Positions 56,823 through 64,000 are shown, counted from the stretch's first letter. The stretch: DNA of 64,000 nucleotides from CAZCEC01 sp964497615 (GCA_964497615.1 CAZCEC010000007.1:73996-137995), one strand, 5' to 3'. Translations and numbers: made by a program. Notes: generated by a model not told the origin, from the sequence alone.

Positions 56823-56869
56823 TGGTGGATCTGGGTATTCAGCTTTTCCAGCAGCGACGCTCGGCGCAT
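56807..56869 (-). CDS. Possible 20-residue leader peptide
   Basis: On the minus strand an ATG opens MRRASLLEKLNTQIHQARCV, whose TGA lies in the loop of the following terminator hairpin, so ribosomes finishing the peptide would cover the first terminator arm. GGAGGGA lies about 12 bases before the ATG. The peptide looks like a basic amphipathic helix. It could equally be chance. Confidence 0.4.
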   Translation of the reverse strand: MRRASLLEKLNTQIHQARCV

Positions 56870-56922
56870 AGAGCCGGGTGTCCCTCCATTTCTGGTTAAG
56901 CCTGTTTAGTGAACCTGAGGGC

Positions 56923-56951
56923 AGTATAGGCCGGTTTGGGCAGGGAGTCAA
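56923..56951 (-). promoter_or_regulatory. Strong sigma-70-type promoter for the SWIM leader
   Basis: On the minus strand TTGACT (56951-56946), a 17-base spacer and TATACT (56928-56923) form the best -35/-10 pair in the window. Transcription should start near 56916. Confidence 0.8.
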
Positions 56952-57092
56952 CTGACGTTTGGCCTACGCCGGCTGACATTCGGCGTGATTTTGGATGAGC
57001 GTTGGGTGAGAAGCGCCAGAGCCCCGTATCGCGCGGTGGAGTAGAATGCCCGCGTTTTGACTTGGAGGGGAAGCCGGTGGGAGGGCCGGATT

Positions 57093-58028
57093 ATGCTGCA
57101 CGCTGAGGCTGTCATGGATCATTCGACTCCTATCCGCTCGATTGGCTTCATCGGCGTGGGCCGGATGGGCGGCCCGATGGCGCTCAACCTGCACCGTGCC
57201 AGGTTCGCCGTGCGCGCCTACGACGTGTCGCCGGCCGCGCTGGAGGCAGCCGCCCAGGCCGGGTTAGCGACCGCCGGCTCGCCAGGGGAGGCCGCCCAGG
57301 CGGCCGACGTCATCATCCTGATGCTGCCCAGCGACGAGGCCCTGCGCGACATCATGGACGGCGAGGCGGGGCTGCTTCGCCAATTGCGCCCTGGCCAGGT
57401 GGTGGTTGACATGGCAACCAGCTTGCTGACCACCAGCCAGCGGCTGAGGGCGCAGGCGGCAGAGCGCGGCGCGGCCATGATTGACGCGCCGGTGAGCGGC
57501 GGCGTGGATGGCGCGCAGGCGGGCACGCTGAGCATCATGGTCGGCGGCGAGCCGGCGGTCGTCGAACGCTGCCAGCCGGTGCTGAGGGCCATGGGCGCCA
57601 CCGTGACGCACATTGGCGGGCAAGGCATGGGGCTGATTGCCAAGTACGTCAACCAGATCGTGATGGAGGCGGCCTTCTGCGCCGTGGCGGAAGCCTGGAC
57701 CCTGGCCGCCAAGGCCGGCGCCGATCCCGAGGCCGTATACCAGGCGGTGCGGCATGGGCTGGGCGGCTCGCGCGTGCTCGACCTGATGCTGCCGCAACTG
57801 CTCTCCGGCGACCTGGGCCGCGGGCGCGAATTGACCCTGCACTACAAGGACGGCGGCTATGCGCTGGCGGTAGGAGACGCGCTGGGGGCGTGGACCCCGA
57901 TCACGGCGTTCACGCACGAGATCTTCGCCGAGGCGATGCAGGCGGGCCAGGGGGAGCATCACGCCAGCGGTGTGGCGCGGGTGTACGAACAGCGGGCCGG
58001 CGTGCGGCTGGTGGGCGGCGGAGGCTAA
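57093..58028 (+). CDS. Beta-hydroxyacid dehydrogenase (6-phosphogluconate/3-hydroxyisobutyrate dehydrogenase-like)
   Basis: The protein is about 311 residues. IGFIGVGRMGGPMALNL is the nucleotide-binding motif; MIDAPVSGGVDGAQAGTLSIMVGG is the substrate motif; GLIAKYVNQIVMEA includes the catalytic Lys of the GxxxKxxN motif. The family oxidises 3-hydroxyacids such as 3-hydroxyisobutyrate, tartronate semialdehyde or glyoxylate derivatives. Which one cannot be told. ATG at 57093 follows GGGAGGG by seven bases; a second Met seven codons later is an alternative. Confidence 0.85.
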   Translation: MLHAEAVMDHSTPIRSIGFIGVGRMGGPMALNLHRARFAVRAYDVSPAALEAAAQAGLATAGSPGEAAQAADVIILMLPSDEALRDIMDGEAGLLRQLRPGQVVVDMATSLLTTSQRLRAQAAERGAAMIDAPVSGGVDGAQAGTLSIMVGGEPAVVERCQPVLRAMGATVTHIGGQGMGLIAKYVNQIVMEAAFCAVAEAWTLAAKAGADPEAVYQAVRHGLGGSRVLDLMLPQLLSGDLGRGRELTLHYKDGGYALAVGDALGAWTPITAFTHEIFAEAMQAGQGEHHASGVARVYEQRAGVRLVGGGG

Positions 58029-58095
58029 AGCGCCTGCTGAAACAAACTCACGCCCCTACCGCGCCTCTCCCGCCCCGGACGTCACCGCCCCAGCT

Positions 58096-59829
58096 TTACG
58101 AGTGGTTCTGGCTCAGCGGCACGCCCCAATTGAATTGCGCCAGCACGCCGCCGGTGGGGTTGATGAACTCCTGCAGGATCGAGTTGTCGGGCACGGCGGC
58201 GCGGTCGCCGGGGCGGAACCACTGCAAAAACGACAGCAGGCGGTTGGCCTCGATGAACTGCGGCGTATCGTGCCGCACCTGGAGCAATAACGGCTCGGCC
58301 AGCGGGCGCAGCACCGCCAGCTCGTGCACCAGCGCCGAGTTGAAGATCGCGTCGCTGTTCTCCTGGTAGGGGAAAATGTACTTCTTCTCGCCGCGCTTGA
58401 CCGACTCCCAGCGCGCCAGTGTGTCGAGGGCGGTGTAGCCGCGCGTGGCCGCGTCGCGCACGATGCGGCGGATCAGGCGCGTGTCGGTGGTGCTCACCCG
58501 GTTGTGCCGGTCCAGGTTGAGCTGCGTCAGCGCCGAGACGTACACCCGGTAGATGCTCGCCGGCGGCACGCTCGGCACCAGCGCCGGGTTCAGGCCGTGG
58601 ATGCCCTCCAGGATGACGATGTCGTTCGGCCCCAGGCTCACGGTGCGGCCCGGCTCGCGCAGGCCGGTCAGGAAGTTGTAGTGCGGCAGGTCGACGGCCT
58701 GGCCCGCCATCAGCGCCACTAGGTGGTCGTTGAGCAGTGACACATCCAGGGCCTGGATGGTCTCGTAGTCGTACTGCCCTTGCGCGTCGCGGGGCGTCTG
58801 GTCGCGGTCCACGAAGTAATCGTCCAGCGCGAGCGGGAAGGGGTGCAGGCCGTTGGCGAGCAGTTGGATGGCGAGGCGCTTGGCGAAGGTGGTTTTGCCT
58901 GATGACGACGGCCCGGCCACCAGCACCACCTTCACCCGCTCGTGCTGGGCGGCGATGTCGGCGGCGATGCGGGCCAGCCGGCCTTCGTGCAGGGCCTCGG
59001 CCACCAGCGAAATTTCGGGCAGCCGGCCGCCGGCGATGGCGTCGTTCAGCGCGCCCGCGCCGCGGATCCCCAGCCGGTTGAGCCAGTGGCTGTACTCTTC
59101 GAACACGGTGAAGAGCTTGGGGTAGGGGGCGTTGGGGGTCAGGCCGTCGGGGTTATCCTGGTGAGGAAATTGGAGCAGGAAGCCCGGCGGGAAGGCGTGC
59201 AGGGCAAAGGTGCCCAGGTAGCCGGTGGAGGGCGTCATGTAGCCCTGCAAGTAGTCCTGGTGGCCGTTCATGCGGTACAGGACGAGGGTGTCCTTCTGCC
59301 GATGGCCTAGTAACCGCGCCTTGTCGTCCTCGCCCCGCGCCTGGAACAGCGCAATCGCCTCGGCCAGCGGCACCTGGCGCTTGACGAATGGCCGGTCCTC
59401 CCGCACCAGCGCCTGCATGCGGGCCTCGATCTGGCCCAGTTCGGCCTGAGAGAAAGGCCCGCGCCCGCGCACCTCGCAGAAGTAGGCCCCAGCGGTGGCG
59501 GCGGCATGCTCCACGAAGATCTCGGCTTCGGGGAACACATCCTTGGCGGCGGAGACCATCAGGAAGATCAACGAGCGGCGATAGATGCGGGTGCCGTCGG
59601 TGGTGCGGACGGTGACGGGGCGCACGTCGCTGTCGCGCGTCAGCGGCAGGGTGAGCTCGCGCAGCTTGTGGTCCACGATGGCGGCCACTTCCAGGGGGTC
59701 GCCCGGACGGGCGGCGGCGCGCAGGATCTCGCCCAGCGGGGTGCCGGGCGGGGCTTCGAGGATACGGCCGTCGGGGAGGCGGGCCTGCACGCATTCGCGC
59801 GGCTGGCCGGGGTGAATTAGGTCGGACAT
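58096..59829 (-). CDS. Nucleoside (uridine-type) kinase with N-terminal TGS and threonyl-tRNA-synthetase-like domains
   Basis: This 577-residue protein has a TGS domain (about 12-70), then an alanine-tRNA-editing-like second domain (FLMVSAAKDVFPEAEIFVEHAAATAGAY). A P-loop uridine-kinase domain follows, with GPSSSGKTTFAKRLAIQLL near residue 298, LDDYFVDRDQTP and ILEGIHGLNP. The same architecture is widespread and annotated as nucleoside kinase. The start at 59829 gives the usual N-terminus. The bases before it carry ATTCGTG repeats. It ends facing the dehydrogenase gene. Confidence 0.88.
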   Translation of the reverse strand: MSDLIHPGQPRECVQARLPDGRILEAPPGTPLGEILRAAARPGDPLEVAAIVDHKLRELTLPLTRDSDVRPVTVRTTDGTRIYRRSLIFLMVSAAKDVFPEAEIFVEHAAATAGAYFCEVRGRGPFSQAELGQIEARMQALVREDRPFVKRQVPLAEAIALFQARGEDDKARLLGHRQKDTLVLYRMNGHQDYLQGYMTPSTGYLGTFALHAFPPGFLLQFPHQDNPDGLTPNAPYPKLFTVFEEYSHWLNRLGIRGAGALNDAIAGGRLPEISLVAEALHEGRLARIAADIAAQHERVKVVLVAGPSSSGKTTFAKRLAIQLLANGLHPFPLALDDYFVDRDQTPRDAQGQYDYETIQALDVSLLNDHLVALMAGQAVDLPHYNFLTGLREPGRTVSLGPNDIVILEGIHGLNPALVPSVPPASIYRVYVSALTQLNLDRHNRVSTTDTRLIRRIVRDAATRGYTALDTLARWESVKRGEKKYIFPYQENSDAIFNSALVHELAVLRPLAEPLLLQVRHDTPQFIEANRLLSFLQWFRPGDRAAVPDNSILQEFINPTGGVLAQFNWGVPLSQNHS

Positions 59830-59840
59830 CGGAAAGGACT

Positions 59841-59960
59841 CGGCCACGAATTACACGAATTTCACGAATGGGGGTTGAACTGTTATCACAAATCTATCCA
59901 AGACCTGGAACGTGACCTTCGTGTAGTTCGTGCCGTTCGCCCATAGGGGGCCTTCGGCTC
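59841..59960. repeat. (CACGAAT)n and (TTCGTG)n short-period strings
   Basis: CACGAATTACACGAATTTCACGAATGG and, about 70 bases on, CGTGACCTTCGTGTAGTTCGTGCCGTTCGC face each other as an imperfect inverted pair in the spacer between the kinase and the DprE1-like gene. They match the motif at 48500-48540. Confidence 0.8.
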
Positions 59961-59970
59961 TGGCAAGGGT

Positions 59971-61506
59971 TCAAGGTCTGTGTCCATTCCCCCCGGCGGG
60001 TGCCGCGGGCGCGCCATCGGCGGGCACGGGCACGGCGGCGGACGGCTGGACGGCGGGCGCGTTGGGCGGCGCGGGGGCCAGGAGGGGAGCCAGCAGGCGG
60101 CGGTAAAGCTCGGTCTGGAGCAGGTGGCCGGGGTCACAGCGCGCCTTGAGGGCGGCCAGCCGGGCCAGGGTCTCCGCGCCCAGGTAACGGGCCACGGCGT
60201 GCGGCGTGAGCGTGCTGTCCTTGGCGAAGTAGAAGCGCCCGCCCGCCTCCAGCACCAGCCGGTCGAAGTCCTGCGTCATCTGCTGGAAGGCGGCTTTGCC
60301 GCGCGCGCTGCCCGGCACCGGGAAGTCCAGTGCCAGCGAGAAGCCGTCCACCGCCTGCGAGAGCAGGAACTTGTCCGGCCGGTGGCGCTTGGTGACGCCC
60401 AGATAGCTGGGCATGCCCCGCCGCTGCGAGAGGTCGAGGATGGCGCGGAACACCTCGGCGGCGGCGGCGCGCGGGATGAAGCTCTGATACTGGATCAGGC
60501 CGTTGGGGCCGTAGCCGCGCTCAAAGTTGGGGACGTAGTCCAACAGGAAGTTGAAGGCCACCAGCGACTGGCGGTAGTGGTGGTGGTGGCTGAGCAGCCG
60601 GGCCGAGGCGTACTTGCCGGTATTCACAAACCACAGGCCGGGCGGGTTGAAGCCCAGCCGCATGACCCGCCAGATGAGGGACTTGGGAAAGAGTCCAAAC
60701 AGGGTGTCGGGCAGGATCTGGTAGTCCAGGCTGAGGGTGCGGGCGGGGCGCGGGTCTGCGCCGGGCGGCAGGTAGTGGGCCTGGTGGATTTGCCCGCGGC
60801 CCAGGGCGCGCCCGCCGACGGTGCCGTCCACCCAACCCACGAGGTAGTCGGCGCTTTCCTTGAGCGGCTCCATGTCGTCCAGCATCCGGCCCAGGGTGGG
60901 GGTGGCCCAGGCTTCCACGGCCACGTCGCCGGAGTAGAGGCGCTTGAGTTGGAGCGTGATAGACGTGAAGACCCCCAGCAGCCCCGCGCCACCGATCAGG
61001 CTGTAGAACAGGTCCGGGTTGAGGGAGGGGGTGCAGGTGACGAGTTCGCCGGTGGGGAGCAGGGCGTCGAAGCTCAGGACGTGCTCGCCGATGGGGCCGA
61101 CGTGGTAGTTGTTCTTGCCGTGGATGTTCATGCCCAGCGCGCCGCCCAGGGTGGGGCGCATGGTGCCGGACACGATGGGCGGCCACCAGCCGTCCTCGAT
61201 CACGTATTGCCACAACTGCTCGATGGTGACGCCCGGCTCCATGCGGATGACGCCTGTTTCCGGGTTCCAGTCGAGCACGCGGTTCATGCGCTGGAGGTCG
61301 AGGACGACCTGCCCGGCGTTGATCGCGGCGTCGCCGTAGCTGCGGCCCGCCCCGCGCAGGGCCACCGACAGCCCGCGCGCGGCGGCCTGGCGGAACAGTT
61401 CGCCAATTTGCTCGACGTGAGTCGGGCGGTAGAGGTAGCCGGTGCTGCGCGCCGCGCGGCCAAAGCCGCTGACGGGCGCAAGCCGGTCGAAGTCGGGGAA
61501 GGACAT
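59971..61506 (-). CDS. DprE1-like FAD-linked oxidase (decaprenylphosphoryl-ribose 2-oxidase homologue)
   Basis: The product has about 511 residues and follows DprE1 closely. RGAGRSYGDAAINAGQVVLDL is the FAD pyrophosphate loop, GGALGMNIHGKNN (residues 121-133) the signature, and GYGPNGLIQYQSFIP (331-345) the substrate region. YFAKDS with Lys429 matches the catalytic Lys418 of the mycobacterial enzyme. The known reaction oxidises a polyprenylphosphoryl pentose at C2. At the place of mycobacterial Cys387 there is Ala392 (GFSLALDF). The last 40 residues are a Pro/Ala linker. Start 61506 lies after the -10 TATAAT and a GAGAG motif; an upstream ATG lies within the -10. Confidence 0.85.
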   Translation of the reverse strand: MSFPDFDRLAPVSGFGRAARSTGYLYRPTHVEQIGELFRQAAARGLSVALRGAGRSYGDAAINAGQVVLDLQRMNRVLDWNPETGVIRMEPGVTIEQLWQYVIEDGWWPPIVSGTMRPTLGGALGMNIHGKNNYHVGPIGEHVLSFDALLPTGELVTCTPSLNPDLFYSLIGGAGLLGVFTSITLQLKRLYSGDVAVEAWATPTLGRMLDDMEPLKESADYLVGWVDGTVGGRALGRGQIHQAHYLPPGADPRPARTLSLDYQILPDTLFGLFPKSLIWRVMRLGFNPPGLWFVNTGKYASARLLSHHHHYRQSLVAFNFLLDYVPNFERGYGPNGLIQYQSFIPRAAAAEVFRAILDLSQRRGMPSYLGVTKRHRPDKFLLSQAVDGFSLALDFPVPGSARGKAAFQQMTQDFDRLVLEAGGRFYFAKDSTLTPHAVARYLGAETLARLAALKARCDPGHLLQTELYRRLLAPLLAPAPPNAPAVQPSAAVPVPADGAPAAPAGGNGHRP

Positions 61507-61531
61507 AAGACTCTCGCCTGCTGACGAATCC

Positions 61532-61537
61532 ATTATA
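61532..61537 (-). promoter_or_regulatory. -10 TATAAT for the DprE1-like gene
   Basis: A perfect TATAAT on the minus strand ends 25 bases before the ATG at 61506, giving a leader of about 18 bases. It overlaps the in-frame ATG at 61533, which rules that codon out as the start if the promoter is used. Confidence 0.6.
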
Positions 61538-61672
61538 CCCCCCGCCGACGGGCGGCCCAGTGACGAACGGCGAACAACGATTGATGAATCTCCACTGCAG
61601 GGGATGTACGCCGCCCGCGCGGGACTGGGCCTGGCGGAGGCCGGTGCTGGCCTCGCCCGCGCCAGTGGCTGC

Positions 61673-62098
61673 TTACCAGCCCCGCACGCGCTCAGGCGTG
61701 ACGCGGATGGCGGTGGAATACTCGGCGGCGAACTTGGCGGGGGTGTTTTCCACGCTCAGCGCGGCGATGCCGGTGCGGTATTTGCGCAGGTAGGCGGCGT
61801 GCTTGTTGGCCGGGGGCGCATCGCTGACGATGGCAGCCGTGCCGGTGAACACGACGACGTCGGTGTCGCCGGTAGCGTCGGTGTTGAAGTGCAGGGCCAC
61901 TTGCGGGTGGGCCAGGATGTGCCGCACCTTGTGCGCGCGGGGCTGGCTGTAGATCAGGAAGCTCTCGCCGTCCCAGGTGAACCAGACTGGCCGGGGGTGA
62001 GGCGTGCCGTCCGGCCCGACGGTGGTGAGCCAGATGATGTACTCGTCGCGCAGGTGGCGCTTGGCCTTGCGGCCGAAGGGGGAGGTTAGGTCAATCAT
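61673..62098 (-). CDS. PPOX-class flavin/F420-dependent oxidoreductase
   Basis: This 141-residue split-barrel protein has LRDEYIIWLTTVGPDGTPHPRPVWF, FLIYSQPRAHKVRHI, PQVALHFNTDATGDTDVVVFTG and the end RVTPERVRGW. It is typical of the pyridoxamine-phosphate-oxidase-like family that binds F420 or FMN (TIGR03667-like). Substrate unknown. It lies between the DprE1- and DprE2-like genes; a redox link with them is possible but unproven. No clear ribosome-binding site is seen. The end of the previous spacer carries GCGGAGAGCGCGGAG strings. Confidence 0.82.
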   Translation of the reverse strand: MIDLTSPFGRKAKRHLRDEYIIWLTTVGPDGTPHPRPVWFTWDGESFLIYSQPRAHKVRHILAHPQVALHFNTDATGDTDVVVFTGTAAIVSDAPPANKHAAYLRKYRTGIAALSVENTPAKFAAEYSTAIRVTPERVRGW

Positions 62099-62163
62099 GG
62101 TTGGCTGCCAGACACTTGCACCGCCGAGCACGCGGAGAGCGCGGAGAAAGGCGGTGCTGTTTG

Positions 62164-62937
62164 CTAAAAGCTCATCCGTCGGAAGATAATCGACGGGATG
62201 TGCCGGATGATGAGCATCACCAGCCGCCAGCGCGCGGGCGAGTAGACGAGCTGCTTGCGACGGCGCATCGCCTGCCAGATGTCCTCGGCGGCCTGCTCCG
62301 GCGGGATGACCCAGAAGGTGCGCGGGCTGTTCTTGAGCAGCTCCGTCTGCACGAAGCCGGGGACGATGGTGAGGACGTTGACGCCTTTGCGCGTCAGCCG
62401 GTTGCGCAGAGCCTCCAGGTAGGTGTTCAGCCCGGCCTTGGAGGCGTTGTAGCCCGGCGCGCCCACCCGCCCGCGCGCCCCGGCGACGGACGACACGCCC
62501 ACAATCTGCCCGCTGCCCTGCCGCTCGAACAGCATGGCGGCCTGGTTCAGCCACGCCATCGCCCCCAGCAGGTTTACCTCCAGCATGGCGCGGTCCTTCT
62601 CGAAGTCGTATTCCGCTAGCTCAACCTTGATCTGTCTCCCGGCGACGTAGATCACGCTGTCCACTCGCCCCAGGTCGCGCAGGATGTCCTGGAGGAGGGC
62701 CGGTGCGTCATCGGCGCGGGCCACATCGTGGGCGTAGGCGCGGGCGATGGGGCGGCCAGCCTCGGTGTTGATCTGTTTACACAGCGCGTCCAATGCGTCG
62801 CCGCGGCGGGCGAGCAGGGCCAGGTTGAAGCCTTCGCGGGCCAGGCGGCGGGCCAGCGCGGCGCCAATGCCGCTGGAGGCGCCGATGATGACAGCGCCGC
62901 GGGGAGGCTGGAGGGCAGAAGAGATGGGGATCGTCAT
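62164..62937 (-). CDS. SDR oxidoreductase, DprE2-like
   Basis: The 257 residues show AVIIGASSGIGAALARRLAREGF, HDVARADD, a catalytic Ser in VGVSSVAGARG, YNASKAG (Tyr/Lys) and VPGFVQTELL. They end in RWRLVMLIIRHIPSIIFRRM, an amphipathic membrane-touching tail like that of DprE2. DprE2 reduces the keto intermediate made by DprE1, so the pair would epimerise a polyprenylphosphoryl pentose. DprE2 assignment rests on the tail and on the neighbour; a general fatty-acid-type SDR is the alternative. It is the first gene of the minus-strand group. Confidence 0.75.
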   Translation of the reverse strand: MTIPISSALQPPRGAVIIGASSGIGAALARRLAREGFNLALLARRGDALDALCKQINTEAGRPIARAYAHDVARADDAPALLQDILRDLGRVDSVIYVAGRQIKVELAEYDFEKDRAMLEVNLLGAMAWLNQAAMLFERQGSGQIVGVSSVAGARGRVGAPGYNASKAGLNTYLEALRNRLTRKGVNVLTIVPGFVQTELLKNSPRTFWVIPPEQAAEDIWQAMRRRKQLVYSPARWRLVMLIIRHIPSIIFRRMSF

Positions 62938-63097
62938 GAGCGCATTCTAACCGCAAAGGCGGCAAAGAGCGCAACGGTCTCTGCTACCCTTGCCCGCCTG
63001 GCCGCTGCAATTCCGAGGCCGGTTTTTGGCCGAGGGGCTGTGCCCAACCTGCTGGGGCCGTCTGAGGCGTTGTACAATTTCGGCGGTGACCCGGGAG

Positions 63098-63136
63098 GGC
63101 GGCGTGGCGAAGCAGTCAGACTTAGGATCCGACAGA
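63098..63136 (+). other. tRNA-Leu(UAG)-like fragment
   Basis: GGCGGCGTGGCGAA looks like an acceptor/D-arm start, and GTCAGA, the loop CTTAGGA, and TCCGAC pair with one A-C mismatch as an anticodon arm with UAG. No D-arm closure, variable arm or T-loop (TTCGA) follows, so it is not a functional tRNA. A TACAAT element stands 20 bases upstream. It may be a decayed or truncated tRNA gene, or coincidence. Confidence 0.3.
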
Positions 63137-63144
63137 GGAATGCT

Positions 63145-63765
63145 GTGAACGCAATCCAGGCCTATCAGAAGTACTACATTGATAGAGACTACGAACAGGT
63201 AGATCTATTCCGGCTGCTCAAGAACACGTATGAGATTTCGAGAGTCATGTATCCCGGAAGCTACATTCATGTATCCCCGTCTTTTATCTTTCCAGATGTG
63301 GTGTACCTCGACTCTGATAGGAATACCAGGAGATTCTTTCAAAGCAACGAACTATTGCCACTCATCCATGAACGCAAGGAATACCCTGAAGGCCCAAAGG
63401 TCACGTTTCTTGGGGTGAATTACGAAGGTCCCCTAGAAGAATATCACTCTCACTTTGACCTGTTGATCTCCCAATACGCTGGCTTCATATCGTCTTCTTG
63501 CAAAGCCTGCTTAAGAGTGGGGGGGTACCTGCTTGTGAACAACAGTCACGGCGACGCTGGCCTGGCCTCCATTGATGAAGACTACGAGCTGATCGCCGTG
63601 GTTACCAAGACCAGAGGAACATACCGCTTGTCGCATACTTCGCTTGATGAATACTTCATTCCAAAGAAGAACATCGTTGTTACCAAAGAACTGCTGCATA
63701 AAACTGGCAAAGGCGTTGGCTATACAAAGTCCGCGCCTTTGTATGTTTTCCAACGAGTTTCATAG
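63145..63765 (+). CDS. Orphan protein with methyltransferase-like Rossmann features, AT-richer than surroundings
   Basis: The product is about 206 residues. VVYLDSDRNTRRFF, FDLLISQYAGFISSSCKACL and VGGYLLVNNSHGDAGLA are arranged like strands of a SAM-methyltransferase-type fold, but no glycine-rich SAM loop is visible, so function is unassigned. GTG at 63145 follows AGAGGA by six bases. Base composition is far less GC-rich, and codon choice (AGA, ATA and similar) differs from all other genes in the window, which points to horizontal transfer. It ends against the truncated protease gene. Confidence 0.75.
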   Translation: MNAIQAYQKYYIDRDYEQVDLFRLLKNTYEISRVMYPGSYIHVSPSFIFPDVVYLDSDRNTRRFFQSNELLPLIHERKEYPEGPKVTFLGVNYEGPLEEYHSHFDLLISQYAGFISSSCKACLRVGGYLLVNNSHGDAGLASIDEDYELIAVVTKTRGTYRLSHTSLDEYFIPKKNIVVTKELLHKTGKGVGYTKSAPLYVFQRVS

Positions 63766-63905
63766 GTCTTGAAGACGCGATCCGCGGCCAGCACGGTGCC
63801 AGCCGAGCCAGTGTCCAACAAGACGGACTGCAACGCTATCGACTGGCCGCGATGCGTGAGCGTTACTCCGACAAACGGCAAGCCGTCTCGCAGCGTGATG
63901 TTCAT
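63720..63905 (-). pseudogene. Truncated retropepsin-like aspartyl protease gene
   Basis: On the minus strand MNITLRDGLPFVGVTLTHRG leads to the active-site motif LLDTGSAGTVLAADRVF with Asp31-Thr-Gly, typical of small bacterial retropepsin-like proteins of about 120-140 residues. After Phe45 (about 63771) the similarity ends and the frame runs through the 3' end of the convergent orphan gene to a stop at 63720. The flap and second half are missing, so the gene is probably broken by the same event that brought in its neighbour. Confidence 0.65.
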
Positions 63906-64000
63906 GGCGCGGCCCGAATGCCCAGCCAGCGCCGTTCTGTAATCTCCAGCTGTCAATTTACGGGCCAATGGTGCCAGCCGTTCTCACCCGATACGGTGCC

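Larger units (their letters stand above)
56735..57092. other. Long divergent spacer between SWIM gene and dehydrogenase gene
   Basis: This spacer of about 360 bases holds, on the minus strand, a promoter, a structured leader, a small uORF and a terminator upstream of the SWIM gene. On the plus strand TAGAAT (57042-57047) is a possible -10 for the dehydrogenase. No other gene is supported in it. Confidence 0.6.

Noticed and set aside
61506..61533. Upstream ATG at 61533 as start of the DprE1-like gene
   Set aside because: It overlaps a perfect TATAAT -10; the next ATG gives the family N-terminus and has a purine-rich ribosome-binding region.
63086..63148. GTG at 63086 as a leaderless start behind TACAAT
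   Set aside because: The frame stops after 20 codons and is not in phase with the orphan gene, which has its own GTG with a good ribosome-binding site.

Overview
The window is about 64 kb of very GC-rich DNA with tightly packed genes, many sharing ATGA, GTGA or TAATG stop/start overlaps. The gene content suggests a free-living member of the Chloroflexota (Anaerolineae-like). The reasons are Pro/Thr-rich low-complexity linkers on secreted proteins, a WecA-type transferase with an extra C-terminal domain, GDP-heptose genes without any lipid A or LPS-export genes, and a DprE1/DprE2-like pair outside an actinobacterial context. The taxonomy is inference. No rRNA, intact tRNA, CRISPR array, IS element or prophage was seen.

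Positions 1-39260 form one large surface-polysaccharide locus. It opens with a WecA-like initiator (cut by the window edge), a Wzz-like chain-length regulator and a GDP-fucose-synthase-like enzyme. A two-gene minus-strand unit follows (O-antigen ligase/polymerase and nucleotidyltransferase). Then comes a plus-strand series from 6378 to 32793. It holds methyltransferases, a MurJ/MviN-type flippase, a TPR protein and a second ligase-like protein. Next are a GT4, a DUF362-CapK-bidomain oxidoreductase-toroid module, a WecG/TagA GT, WecB and a WbaP/WcaJ-type initiator. The series ends with SDR and Gfo/Idh enzymes, a GDP-heptose pathway (HddA, HddC, GmhA and a GmhB fused to transaldolase), a UPF0104 membrane protein, a GT2 and a GT14. 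On the minus strand (32790-38647) lies a second heptose-type set (HddA, GmhA) with two epimerases, a GT2 and an unusual divergent initiating transferase. Its GmhB partner is transcribed divergently from 38685. Together these genes would make activated heptose, 6-deoxy and amino sugars, build them on a polyprenyl carrier, flip the product and polymerise or ligate it.

Positions 39247-45408 carry three tandem M42 aminopeptidases (one with a histone-tail-like N-terminus), a Pro/Thr-rich membrane-anchored protein, a WG-repeat lipoprotein and a secreted protein behind a structured leader. Positions 45706-53952 carry a membrane transglutaminase, a small conserved protein and MutS2 with an in-frame microrepeat insertion. 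A metallophosphoesterase, an orphan MNT-type nucleotidyltransferase and two envelope proteins follow.

Positions 53949-62937 are mostly minus strand: an FAD amine-oxidase-like enzyme with a UPF0104 protein, a small SWIM zinc-finger protein behind a promoter-uORF-terminator leader, a nucleoside kinase, and the DprE1/PPOX/DprE2-like group. A plus-strand beta-hydroxyacid dehydrogenase sits among them. The right end (63098-64000) is different: a tRNA-Leu-like fragment, an AT-richer orphan gene and a truncated retropepsin-like gene, which looks like a junction of recent rearrangement.
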